From positions 26,102,001 through 26,166,000 of the forward strand of contig OZ020484.1 in assembly GCA_963971405.1 (NCBI GenBank): 64,000 nt of DNA, given 5' to 3'. This DNA comes from Psococerastis gibbosa (Eukaryota; Arthropoda; Insecta; Psocodea; Psocidae). How positions within the stretch are numbered: position 1 is the first letter of the stretch; the number at the start of each line of letters is the position of its first letter. Positions 45,233-57,500 of the stretch are shown here, in pieces. The notes under the pieces were generated by a model. The model was given only the letters and a program-made list of their open reading frames with translations. It had not been told where the DNA came from and did not search any database. Both the position numbers and the translations under genes were made by a program.

Positions 45233-46084
45233 GTGTCTTTGGATCATTCGTGGCGTCTTGGGACAGAGCCCCGCATTTCCAGACGTTCTGGAGAAGGTCT
45301 CGATCAGTCTTGGTGATATTTTCGTCATCATTTTTGGCTGATTCTAAGTTTGAGGCACATAGCACCAGCGGTGGAGTAGACGCATATATAGGGTCGTCTG
45401 GCAGTCACAGTGACGCACCTCATTCGCTTGGAAATACATAGGAAATGACGCCTAATCACAATGTTTTGATTGGTTATAAGCACCGTTGAGCCCATGATCT
45501 GAGTTGGACACAAGTATTTTCTAGAGTTCTATTGCCACTATTTAAATAACCTACTCATTGTGAATTTATTAAGCCTCAATTTTTTTTTCCTTTTGTGTAC
45601 GTCTATTGCTGGTACATATGTTTCTGCAAGGAAGGACGTCTTGAATGATCCATAAGTTACCCCGAAAGTAGGCCTACTGCTGGAAGGAGACTTTCTCACT
45701 TATGCCCCCCCCCCATGTTGTAGTGTCGCATGTCGCATCACATCTGATGCCTGAAACTGCCACCAAGGTTAACGCCAATACGGTGGTCATTATCATCCGG
45801 TTAAAAAAAGATAATTGACCGTTAATTGCTGCGTTCATAGCAGAGCTCTGTGGTCCACATTATTCAATGATTAACACGAGCCTCCTATCATGGGAAAGTT
45901 TCCGTTCCATCCCCACCACCTTTACAATTTTGTTCCCTTAAGGGCTATACTAGCCCAAATTAAAGAGAATGGTGAAATGGCGTACAGTATACAGTAAATG
46001 GCGTACTTCTATGCAGTAGTAGGCTATACAGTATAGTAATTGTATGGAAGGAAGAGCTTTCTGGTACTGCTAACGGCCATAACA

Positions 46085-46340
46085 AGTTGAATCCAGCAGA
46101 ACAGAGCATGTTCCAAACTGCGGCAAACTTGGCGTTGGCAGGGGAACATGGTGTGACATGATAACGTGCTGAGACTATACCAGTCAGTCTGAGTGCGTGT
46201 CGAGTCCTGGTCGCCTCAGAATTAATCGCGTGACTTTACTAAGTTCCCCAAGTGGTTCGGAATCTACTATAATCAGGAGGTCCACCCACTCCACTCACTC
46301 CCCCGCCAGTCTAACAGGGTTGGAAAACAAACAAACAGCT
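46085..46340 (-). repeat. Dispersed repeat R3, copy 2
   Basis: Reverse-orientation match to 12536-12840 (GGGGAACATGGTGTGACATG, GAGACTATACCAGTCAGTCT, GTGTCGAGTCCTGGTC). Confidence 0.55.
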
Positions 46341-47629
46341 TTCTGGTACTGTACATTAAAATTCAGTCCTTGGCTGCAATCTTAACATAAGATACTGTAT
46401 TTATGCGAAAAAGTTAATAGAAACTCGGCTTAAATCGTGAATTTTTCACCATTCATCAATAGCTTAGGACAGAATAAAGAATATAGATACATTCTGTCCT
46501 TAAGAAGACGCTGGTAGTTACTATTGCCACCCCCCCCCCCCTGGTCCTGGATCACGCCAAAATCGATCAATTTTTATATTACATATAATAAGGATATTAT
46601 TATAATTATGTACCGTATATTATGTTTAATTTACTACGCAATTTTTTTAGTTTTGGTGCAGTAAATTATCATATGAGATTATTCGCACCCAAAATTGTAT
46701 ACCAAATCTTAATTTTCATGACCCGATCGAAAATCCCATGTGATCCATTGATAGTTTACAATTTTTTGGGTAAAATATAATTAGGACCCATACTATAGCT
46801 GTAGCAAGGGCTATAAAATGAACTTACACTTCCTAGATAATATGGGCTTACAGTGGGAATTAAAAATAATAATGTTTTTTAATGTTATAATCCACTGAAT
46901 CTGTCCGCTGACCCACCCCCCCTCCCCCTAAATTGGAAGCAAAATCCGCCCTAGAGCTGTAGTCTCAAAAGTGCCAACAACCCTGATTGCACGATGAGAC
47001 GAAACAAAATACTGGATATAGTGTATGATATATAGGGCAATCTTATTGGCTTGTTGTTGTTTATCAAGCCAATAATGAGTCAATAGGCAAACTGTTAGTG
47101 TTAATTAGAACCAAAGTCAGGTTGTTAGCTCTCCTTTAGAATTAATAGCAATTCTTCAAATGTTATACTAGTATATTTTCGACCCTTACCTTGACCACTA
47201 CTCAAAAACACTGAAATACCGCTTTGAAAAAAAAAAATATTTTACGACTTATCTTTGCAACATTTAGAGGTTTCAAAATTAATTTTCATGCTTAAAACTT
47301 TTATCGGCAGAAGAACGTTCTACTCGATACTACGGGATACGGTGAGTTACGAATATACTTTATGAATACTATTGTGGTTGGGCCAATAATTTACTATCGT
47401 AGTTATCTGAAGTACTTAATTGTGTGGTCTAGCTAGCCTACAAGTTAGGTATACCTTCAGGCTATACATCAATTAGGTACTCATATACATGGATACATGG
47501 ATGTTTCATTAAGTTTATCTTAAAGCAAGACTTGCATTTTGTCATTAGCTGGTGTTAGCATAAGACCCACCTATCCTATTTAAAAGAAAGGAAAAAAAGA
47601 ACACAGTGCGTCCTGAACATATTAAGATC

Positions 47630-48170
47630 CAACCCAAAACACTCCGTGTAAAAAATACCAAGTTCCTTTGGCCCATCAATGTTGTGATATCCAGATGGGC
47701 CAAGTTCCTTTCTTCTGCCTATGTATGTTGTGATATCTCGATGGGCCAAGTTCTTGTAATTTTTCTCTTTGAATATTTTCTCTAAAAAATTAATTTAATT
47801 TTTTTTCTTTCAAAACTTGGGTGCTTCCCTTGCAAAACTCTTCGTAGTTTCCTATCGTTTATTAGAGGTATACCTACGTAACGACACTGTGGCCTCAGTT
47901 GCAAATTTGCCATATAGCCATATCTTATGCGTCATCATTGGCCAATTACAGCAAGTGTCAGTGTCAAGGTACATCAGCATGAAGAAGCACCAAGTTCTGA
48001 AAAAACATTTTTTTTAGAGAAAATATTCAAAGAGAAAAATTACAAGAACTTGGCCCATCGTGATATCACAACATACATAGGCAGAAGAAAGGAACTTGAC
48101 CCATCTGGATATCACAACTTTGATGGGCCAAAGGAACTTGGTATTTTTTACACCGAGTGTTTTGGGTTGA
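47630..48170. mobile_element. Large foldback element in the C-D spacer
   Basis: Arms of about 190 bp: 47630-47820 and 47975-48170, inverted (CCAACCCAAAACACTCCGTG outward, GGGCCAAGTTCCTTT and GAATATTTTCTCT inward). Centre of about 155 bp. No transposase. Confidence 0.7.
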
Positions 48171-48794
48171 ATATCATATCTTTTTGTACAAATAACAAAT
48201 AACTTGACATGTAGAATGCCAGTGCCCTAAACAGGCAGTTACCGTCCCCATGTACTCCATGCTGGACCAAAAGGATGAAACTGACCGGAACAGCCATGAT
48301 GGAAGATCGAGAATAAATTTGAAAATTGAAGAATCGAGAATTTTCGGGAAGACTCTAGCCTGCACCAGAGTAACAAGAAGACAGACAAGTTATAGAAAGC
48401 CCATATGAAAGAAAGAACAATATACAACATGCAAACCACTATATAGATATACCTACATACCTACGTAGGAATTAAGCACATCTAGAAGCTAGCTTTCGTT
48501 AAGTGACTATGTTAAGTTACGTAATCAATTTTCTGAATAAAGTGGAAAAAATGGGACATGGCAAGAATGAACCCAATCCCAAATTTCAGTTGTCCTGCAC
48601 ACGTGGATGGGATGAGCGTGCCATAGATATGCTCGGCCGTAGGCTAAGTACGTAAAATTCATTACGTGATTGCTAAGTTATCATAAAACTTTTTAGGGGT
48701 TTTTGATTTATTCTGGGGGTTTGATGGTAAGAAGAGACTAATTCCTGAGTTTCACATCTCCAGCACATCTGGAAGTGGGCTATAATTTGTGTCA

Positions 48795-48821
48795 GTGAGT
48801 GAGTGAGTGAGTGAGTGAGTC
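48795..48821 (+). repeat. GAGT microsatellite
   Basis: Six tandem GTGA/GAGT units. The following sequence (CCACACGAAAAGCGTGG) forms a small hairpin. Confidence 0.75.
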
Positions 48822-49243
48822 CACACGAAAAGCGTGGTTTTGGGGTGTTCGGATTTCAGCAACCAATCATGCTAGAGTGCTGAATTTTTAAATTGGGGTT
48901 CTGTGCTGTATGAATGTAAAATTAGAGGTCAATCGGACAACTTGGTGAGCTACAGTGATGGTTGGAAAGTGGCTAAAATGCCGTAAACTCGCCATGGAGA
49001 TATACTTGCTGGGCAGCTCATTGGGGGTGTATATGGAACTTGGTCGCGCGCTAGCGCGCGCGTTGATACCTAAGCTACAGTATTCAATTCTAGACTATCC
49101 GTCTGTATTTATTGTAGTGTAAGATTTGCTTAATTTCTTAATTTTTTATTCGAATTAAATTCAGTAGGCATTCCATTTGAAAACCCTGCAAATGATATTG
49201 TATGTTCTGCAAATACTGTAAGTCATACCTAATTTAAATATAA

Positions 49244-49830
49244 AAAATCCCTTTCGGCTCTGGCCGATCAGGAGTAGGGAGATTCCGCAGACCCTGCTTT
49301 TCCTTTACACTACCTACGCTATGTATGTAATAAAAGATAAAAAATACTTCATTATTTTCCCGACCACATCAACACACAAAACACTCTTGTGTTCCCAACA
49401 ATGACGACTATGAACTTTTACTTTGACTGGACATCATCTTGAAATCGTTGATTTGCCGTAAAAAGTGTTGATAGTCATTATCGTAGATAATAATACGGGC
49501 TTTCAGTCAAATTTAAATTCATTCCTCTGCGACCAATATTAACTGAGATATGAATTATATAAGGTTTCAATCAGCCGCCATCTTCTAACTAAATAGTGGA
49601 TCTAGCTGGTTAACGAACTCGATCAAGACATTTGTATGACCGATGTTTGTGCCAAGTTTCATCAAAATGAGATAATATTTACGGAAGTTAGTGTTTCCTA
49701 AAATCGATATACACATATATATATAACATTTTGAACGGAGGGTGGTTTTAGGCTCAGGGGGTCATGAAATGAAAAATTGTGCAGAAATTTTCCGAAAGTC
49801 GAACATTGGTCGCCATCTCAATAGGTAAAA
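49244..49830 (+). repeat. Dispersed repeat R4, copy 2
   Basis: Same-strand match of 33636-34330, about 90 percent alike by eye, lacking the long TGTACATA microsatellite. Confidence 0.65.
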
Positions 49831-50774
49831 ATAGGTAAAAAAACGCCGTTGCGTGACAACCCAACGAGGGTCTAGGCTTTAAGTCTGGTATAGGTTCCTC
49901 TTTCTGAACTATTTGGGGTGTTGTGGTAGTCAACAGCAACAAGTCCTGCAGCCTCTACCGATGAACCCATTTGGGTTGGACGAACCAAGGCCAGGTTGAA
50001 ATTGGTTCCTTTCATGTCGAGTTTCGACCGTCCGTTTCATAGTCTATTTCGCTACTAACTGTACTATTCCTGACAGTCGTACCTAATCCTGCAGAACTGT
50101 ATTTATTATTTATATTAAACAAGTGGAGTATTTAAATTGTTTCTGCGGCCATGACTTAAGTTGACTAAAGACGCGTCAGACCCTTAAATTCTAAAAGTGC
50201 TTTAGAAATTCCATTGTGATGGGCGTGCATTAATTAAGTTTTTTTTCCTTAACTCAGTCATATCCCACAGTTTGCACTGCTGGCCTTGAATTGTACCGAG
50301 TCAAATGTGACATTTTCGCATTAAATCTGTCGGAGTCATCCTCTACAGTCTACACAATGCGCGTTGTACTGTTGTTGACAATATAATTTTTAATGTGCGC
50401 TAATAATGCTTCGGTTCCCATCATTATAAACTGAGGGACCTATAACTTATTTTTAAATGAAGAAAAAATTTCAATCCGTATTAAACTTCTTGACTCTCCA
50501 TCAGGTTGAGGAGTTTGGATTTTTTGGATATTTTCAATTTCACATAGAAACTTCACTGCACAAGTTATTAGGATCGGAACTTGCGCCTGCCCCAAGGGGT
50601 CAGCTTACGATAGGCTGCTGGGCTGTCAGCTTCACACCTGTTTTTTTAAACTTCCATGTTTCCTATAGTCCTATTCAAGTTAGGGATAAATCTAACTTTC
50701 CAGAGATCTGAGAGATCATAAGATTCGGTGTCACTCACCAACCAACCAATTCACAGGAACCAATTCCTAAAATT

Positions 50775-51065
50775 TCTGGTGGTGGGGGAGGCTATAGGAC
50801 CCCAAGACTTTGATCCCCCGGAAAAAAATTGATAAATAGGCCCAAATTAGTGATGTTTTATGGACATTATACCCTGAAGAAAGGGGCGCCCCGGGATCTC
50901 CCCCCCCCCCCGGATAAAAGTGAGGTTTTACGCATTTTGCAAGCAGTACAGATTTTATCAACGAATAAACCAACCACCGAGGGGGGGGGGCCCGGGGGTC
51001 TCCCCCGAAGACATTTTTTTAAACAAATGGTTCTAAAATATTGGGGTTTTAAGCATTTTAAGTAA
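50775..51065. repeat. GC-rich modules like those inside the hAT-like element
   Basis: Two modules with CCCGGGGGTCTCCCCC-type words, each followed by GTGAGGTTTTACGCATTTT- or TTGGGGTTTTAAGC-like sequence, as at 30265-30540. The ends of a complete element were not found. Confidence 0.5.
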
Positions 51066-51761
51066 TATATTTTTGTGAAAGTACTTGGTCAATATAGTCT
51101 ATTGATTTTATTTCATGATGTCTTTCATGTAAAATAAGCATACCAATAATTAATTTCCCTTCCGTTATTGTGGATATACTATGCCTTTCGCCTCCATAAC
51201 GTCTTTGTCACCAGAAATCCTGGGGGGGGGGGACTATTAGTGCCCCTAGGGCATAGGTCATAGGTCCCCCCTAGTTACGCCAATGATCCGAACCACAGTA
51301 TGAATTAAAAAATTTGAAACCTAATTCATGGAAATCTATAATAACGGTTGAAAATGAATGGAGTATAGGCTTCTACAAATTGATTTCAAAATTTAGTCTA
51401 GCCTATTATTTTTGTTTAACTTTTAGTAATGTTAGGATAAAGCATTACAAATTTTTGAAGGTTTTGTTTGTGAAATTAATTAATTTCTCGATCCACGATT
51501 ACAAACATTTAAGAATAGTCTTTTGAAGACTTCATTAAAAAAATATAAACTTTAGCTCGTGACGTAGACTAGGCCTATTCAATACACGGAGTCCCTGTAA
51601 TTTTTCTATACAATCTGTGTAATGCGATTTATCGTATTTTTTTTAGAGTTAATAATAATTATTTTTAGGTGAGAGTCCATTAGGTTACAATGTTTATCAC
51701 GCGCATCAGCTGTATAAATATATACAGCTCGTACAGCTAAGTACGTAGTATATTTCCAGAA

Positions 51762-52155
51762 TTAAGAGTGTACAGCCCGTATAGGAAATTTGCAGCCCAC
51801 GAAAGTTAATACTTTTTATTTAGTTAACTAAGCATGTTATTAAAGATTTGACTCATCAAAGTTGTAGAAGACTAGGTACTTCATGCATCATATTATAAGA
51901 TATTTTTAATTTGCGAAATTGTATCTTTTTCAGAAACATGCAAATATTTTATAAACAATAACTTTTCACGTATAATCGATTTTATAAAAAAAACTACAAT
52001 TTCGAGAACTAAAATACCTTTATTATATGATGCATGAAGTATTCTTCAACAACTTTGATGAGCCAAATCTTTAATAACATGCTTAGTAACTTAAATAAAA
52101 AATAAAAAGTATTAAATTTCGGGCTACCAATTTCCTACCAGCTGTACACTCTTAA
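51762..52155. mobile_element. TTAA-flanked foldback element, copy 2
   Basis: TTAA at 51762-51765 and 52152-52155. Ends TTAAGAGTGTACAG and CTGTACACTCTTAA. Inner words (TAGAAGACT, ATGCATCATAT, GAGCCAAAT) match the copy at 8999. Confidence 0.8.
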
Positions 52156-54314
52156 TACAGTTACAGTGTTTATGTTAATATTTTACTCTGCATGTGTGTA
52201 CGGTGTATACGGCTTATACAGGTGCAGGTTTAAATTGCGGTTGAAAAACAATCGGAGTCATCTACATGTATGGGACGCTCAGCGCCCTTCTCTTAAGGTT
52301 GGGGGTGCTTGTCATGCAAGTCTGTGCCACTGATATACCGCACATATTGCCATAAGTGACGACCTCATAGGTCACGTTTTTCATAGTGACCCTGATGAGT
52401 GGTAGGACGCTAGGTAGTCCTAGACCTACAGAGTCTAGGCACACCGCCACCAATGTTTTGTCAAATGATCATAATAGTAATAACTGACTGACAGTACCGA
52501 CTACCGTACCGATTATATTGTTTGTACTGTTGGTGTACCGCGAGTGCAATATTTACATTAATGTAAGTTTGTATCGTGTATTTTCTAACGGATAAGTTGA
52601 TTTTTAAGAGGATATCATGGACTGTAGATAACATTCTAACAATTTTTATTTTTTCTTTCATTTAATGCACACCTTATTGAAGATTCAGACTATTCAAGGG
52701 TTTTTTTATTGCAATTATGCCATAAAAATTACGGGGGGCTAAAATTTCATGCAATTCATGAATAAATCACAACACTAAAAAAATATGAAATAGTCCTCTG
52801 TACAACGTGCAATCGTGAATTGACTAAATATTTAATAACTTGCTTACTAAATTAAATATAAAATAAAATCTGATTGATTTTGGATTGATCCGGGGGTGGC
52901 CAATGTCTTTGCTTCATATGGGCTAACCTTACACATTCCGGCATGGGGGGGGGGGGTGAAAATTTACATAGTGTATTTTTTTTAAACAGCAAATATTAGG
53001 GAGATGTTATAGTATTTTTATTACAGTTAGTACTTGTAGGCTTCCTTTTTTATTTTTTATAAAGGCATCATGAGACAGAGCATTTTTTTAATAAATTTTC
53101 ACTGGGTGGCATAAATTGAAATCCTATTCTATATAGGCCTAGTGTAAATTTCGCTTGTATCCACCCCCTCCCCCTCCATAAATAAGTTCAGATTAGGTCT
53201 ATTATTTAATAATGGGTAGTGCACCTAGTAGTTCTAAATAATCACTTTTTCAAGATTACCAAAACCATTTATATTTCAAAATGCAAAACTTTGAAAACAA
53301 AATTGGTGCCATAAATACGACGGACAAGCTTTTGGCTCTCTTTTTCTTCTAATTTCTAGTTTTGTTAGTCTTGGAATTTGAAATTTGTGCAAAATTTCTG
53401 TGGGGCAATATGCCCAAAAGTAGGGGGCGAAATCACGTCACTGGGGGGCTTCCTTAAAATATGCTCTGTCATGAGAATAGCTAGTAGGCTACTTAGTACT
53501 TAGTTGCAAGTATGTAACGAGCACCATTATTACTATTATCTTTTTCTTTCTTGCTTCTTACTAATTTTTTTTCTGTGATTTTTATATGATTTAAACATAA
53601 ATTATTATATTGTAATTAGTGTAAAAATATTGTCTGTATTGCAAACTGTTTAAGGGCCCATCACGGGCCTAGTCTAACGGGCCCCATATGTTTATTAGTA
53701 TATTACGAAGGAAATTTTTTTGAAATACATTTACTTTACTTAACAAGCCATGAAATAATTTCAATCTTCTAATTGTCCAAGGATTTCAATTATTGTTGCT
53801 GTTTTTACTAATCATAGGGCCCTTCGATGTTAATATTGTGAATATATGATAAAGCAAGAGAATCCTGGATGATAGACCGTAGTTGATCTGAATGCGTACT
53901 TCCAAACATCTCGTCAACATTTGGTTCTGCAGATCTGTGGAGAATTAGAACTATACGCAGTCCCACTGAAGATGTCGACGGCTGGTTTTGATGAAACATT
54001 TAGAAGCACGCTTTCATCCGGATTCTACTGCTTCAACTAACTCCGACAGTCTTTTTAATTATATTCAGAATATATTAAATTTTCCAAGTTAGAGTAGGTC
54101 TCTGGTTAGGCTACTTAAGCCCCGCCGCGAATGCTCAAAAGATTTATAATAATTGTAGGCTTCACCATATACATTGTTTCCGGTAGGCAACAGTAGCCCT
54201 AACTATTAGCGAATGGCAGCGCATATCAGATAATCAAAGTAGTTTAGAAGTTTGAACTTGATTGATGGCATTCAGTGTGTTTTTGTTATCATAAGGAGTG
54301 TGGCCAGCAACATC

Positions 54315-54502
54315 ATGACAGCTACAAAAGGAAAGAGGAAGGAATCAAGGAAGGAGGGGTTCGATCTCGATGAAGTTCTCAAACCTCTGGGAGGCTTCGG
54401 CAAATTTCAGTTTATAAATTTTCTACAGATTGCTGTGATAATCACATTGGCTGGTGCTACAGAAATATCGTATGTGTTTACTGCCGGCCAGGTCAAGCAC
54501 AG
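54315..54502 (+). CDS. Gene D exon 1 (start codon, TM1)
   Basis: 188 bp. ATG at 54315 (MTATKGKRKESRKEGFDLDE). The frame is open further upstream to a TTG, not used. Ends TAGQVKHR at AG|GTAAGG. Confidence 0.88.
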
Positions 54503-57500
54503 GTAAGGGCTTATTAAGTATACAAATATATGTACTTGTGCGAGTTTCTACACACCTTGCGGTTGAAGACGTGTCGCAACTCGACACAAGTACCTATTAG
54601 GTAACTTAGTGAGGCGATTGAAGAGGTTAATTGGATACATTCATTAAATTGTTTGTATGCGATTTAACATCCCTATCTTAAAAGCATGATGGTTTGATCG
54701 ATGCATAAGGCGGGGATTCCACCAACGTCAATAGTGATAGTAAATGTTTTTTGACGTGGTATACCAGACATTTTTAGACAGTCTAAAAATGTCTGCTGCC
54801 ACACCAAAAACATTTACTATCACTATTGACGTTGGTGGAATCCCCGCCTTAAAGCAGTCTTTAATGTTCAGACCAATACGTGTAGGCAATAATGTGACGG
54901 TATGCAATGCATTGGGGCACGGATGATTGTCCATAATTTCTTATAAAAAAACACAACCAAAACTCGGTTTGATTTTGATACGGTACTGTGTATTTAGCAC
55001 CTAAAACATGTCTGAAGTTGTAAAATAAGAATATAAAAATTATTTGTGGGTTGACTTGAAAATTTACCTTTTTTTATTTTGTATTGGCCCCAAAACTAAA
55101 CTTATACGAGGAAGTAACCTAGTATGTTTCGTTTATATTGATAACGGCCAAAATATGTATACCTATGCAGGATGTCAATTATAAAAAACAGTTGGAGCCG
55201 TTTTATAAAGAAACATTTTATTGGCCGTTTCTGCCCCCCCCCCCAAAAAAAAAATGAGCTAGCCCAAAGAAAAAAAATGTTCCATATGTATGAGTTTTGT
55301 GAGACTACATGCCAAATTCAATCAAAATCCACCGAGTAGTAAATTTTGTCCTCAAATCAACGAAGAGACAGACAGATATTTTGTAAAAAAAAAAACACTT
55401 TTTTGGGTTCTTGACCCCTGAATCCACTGAAATCTGGAAATCGGAAGTCTCGGCTATCACACAGATTTTTCTTATACCTAGGCCTACTACGTATTAATAG
55501 GAAAGCAAAAACGCGCGGCTGCCAATCATGTTGCTAGCCGCCTGATCCTAAATAGAGTAGTACCTGGACCCCCAATGGCAATTTTTTTACCGCGCTGTTG
55601 CTTGACGATTTCAACCGATAACTTGGATGCAAATGCCCAACAATGTCAGCCTCATTACTGTAGTTACATACCGTATCATTCCGCATAGGAAAAAAGAACC
55701 GGCCTCAGGTAGACTTTCCTAATGTGGGTGTTTGCCTCCCTTAATTAGTGTCGTAGCCTATGCTTATCAGGCGCGTATGCGTTGATGTATATTTATGAAA
55801 AGTTGGTACAAGGCGTAGTAGAAGGATTTTTACGCATTTTGAATGTAAGAAACTATAGATTTAACAGACGAAGACTTACTAATTAATAAAACTTCAAACA
55901 CAGGCCAAATTTTTTAAAATAAATAGTTGGTTTTTTGATACACAAAGTCAGTCCATGCTTGAGGCCAAACAAAGCGCAAGGCCTTAAGCGTTCCCCTCAT
56001 TCCCCACATCAAAAACATTTCTGTGGGGGGGGGGGGGAGTGAACTCCCAACCCCCCCCCCCCCTCTGCATACGTGCCTGTATTGTATCTACCTAGTGTAT
56101 GAGGGAGCTGGGGGAAACATATTGCGTAATGGTGAACGCCATTGCATACAAGAGCTTATTTTGCCTCCATAGCTTTTGGGGCCATACTTCGGGTTAGCTT
56201 GCCTTTATTACACGCTAGCCCTCGCAATTGTAAGAAGACAGGTACGCGTGGGCTCTTTGGAATTCAGTGTAGTTTATTACTTTACGCTATTTGATAATGC
56301 ATGTCAATTTTACCTGGAATATGACCGCAAAATTTGTGGAAACTCAATAATTTCAGTTCGTTCGAAAAAGTGTGGTATACCAGTCCAGTGGCAAAAGTCC
56401 AACACAAGACTAAAAAATTCAGTTCTCAATTAAATAGCCTACAGTTCAAAGTCGAGCATTTTGTAAAAGTAATAATGATGAATAATCTCAAATTGCGATG
56501 TAATCTACAGCACCTACAGTAGTACTATACATTGTCCTCAATAGCTCTTCATTATTCAATCTGATAACTTTGTTCATCTGACATGACAATAGAAATGCTT
56601 TCCAAATACTTGCAATATTATCATTATTACTGCAGATAGCCTATTTATTTGCATTAAAAAATATCAATTTCAAAAAATTCCATTAACATCTAATTGGCAT
56701 TACCATTGAGCCATATCAAATGATAAATACTGTATGCGATAGCTGCATCAAGACTTTTAGGTATTTAAGCCTATAGCCATAGTTTCTGTCTTGTCGAAGT
56801 ACACATAAGGCCATCGCCAACCCTACAGTAGGCTATAGATATCGTCTGTCCTATACCCAACAGGATATAGGCTAGGTACGTACCTAAATATAGGAGAGCT
56901 CTAACTTTAATTATTTAAATAAATAAAGACGCCTATTTTTCTTTTTACATAATAGGCTACTGTACAATCAATATGCACATATGAAAACCAAATGTGTGCT
57001 TAAGACCGCACGGCAGAAGTGAAACTTCAATGGCAATCCCAATCAATTTATAACTTATGTAAATAGTAAGTAATACAATATTATGTATTATATAGTATTA
57101 ATTTCTGACTTGTTTCTCATTCAATCTACGAACACAATCCCTAAGAACCGGTCCGAGTTTACTCGAACATGCTTTCCAATTTATCAAAATTAGTAGATAG
57201 AGAAGATGAGTAATTTATGGTAAATAATTTTCCTATGGCTACATTTCCGATATCTGGGGGTGGGGGGGGGGGGCGTTTTTGTACAAAACCAAATACTTTT
57301 CTGGGAAAGCAACCTGTCCGGTTTCGTTACTCAATTTAACACCTAAAACATGCCTGAAGGTAGAAATCATCGATAGAAAGGTTTCGCAGAAAAATTATTT
57401 TTTATTAATTTTTCATTAAAATTTAGTTATTTTCATTTTTTTACCCCCAGAAGCAAACTATCAAGGGGCAAGTGACCCCCCACATTTTATCAACATTAAT

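Larger units (their letters stand above)
44435..54314. other. Divergent spacer between genes C and D, no gene recognised
   Basis: 9.9 kb between two head-to-head start codons, so both promoters should lie here. Contains a tandem duplication (44649-44945), remnants of the tRNA palindrome family (45178-45232), R3 (46085-46340), a large foldback (47630-48170), a GAGT microsatellite (48795-48820), R4 (49244-49830), GC-rich hAT-like modules (50775-51065), a TTAA foldback (51762-52155) and poly-G or poly-C tracts. Open frames here are short and show no family resemblance. Confidence 0.6.

Noticed and set aside
54252..54314. Longer gene D N-terminus starting at 54252
   Set aside because: The first codon there is TTG. 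The in-frame ATG at 54315 fits the family start.
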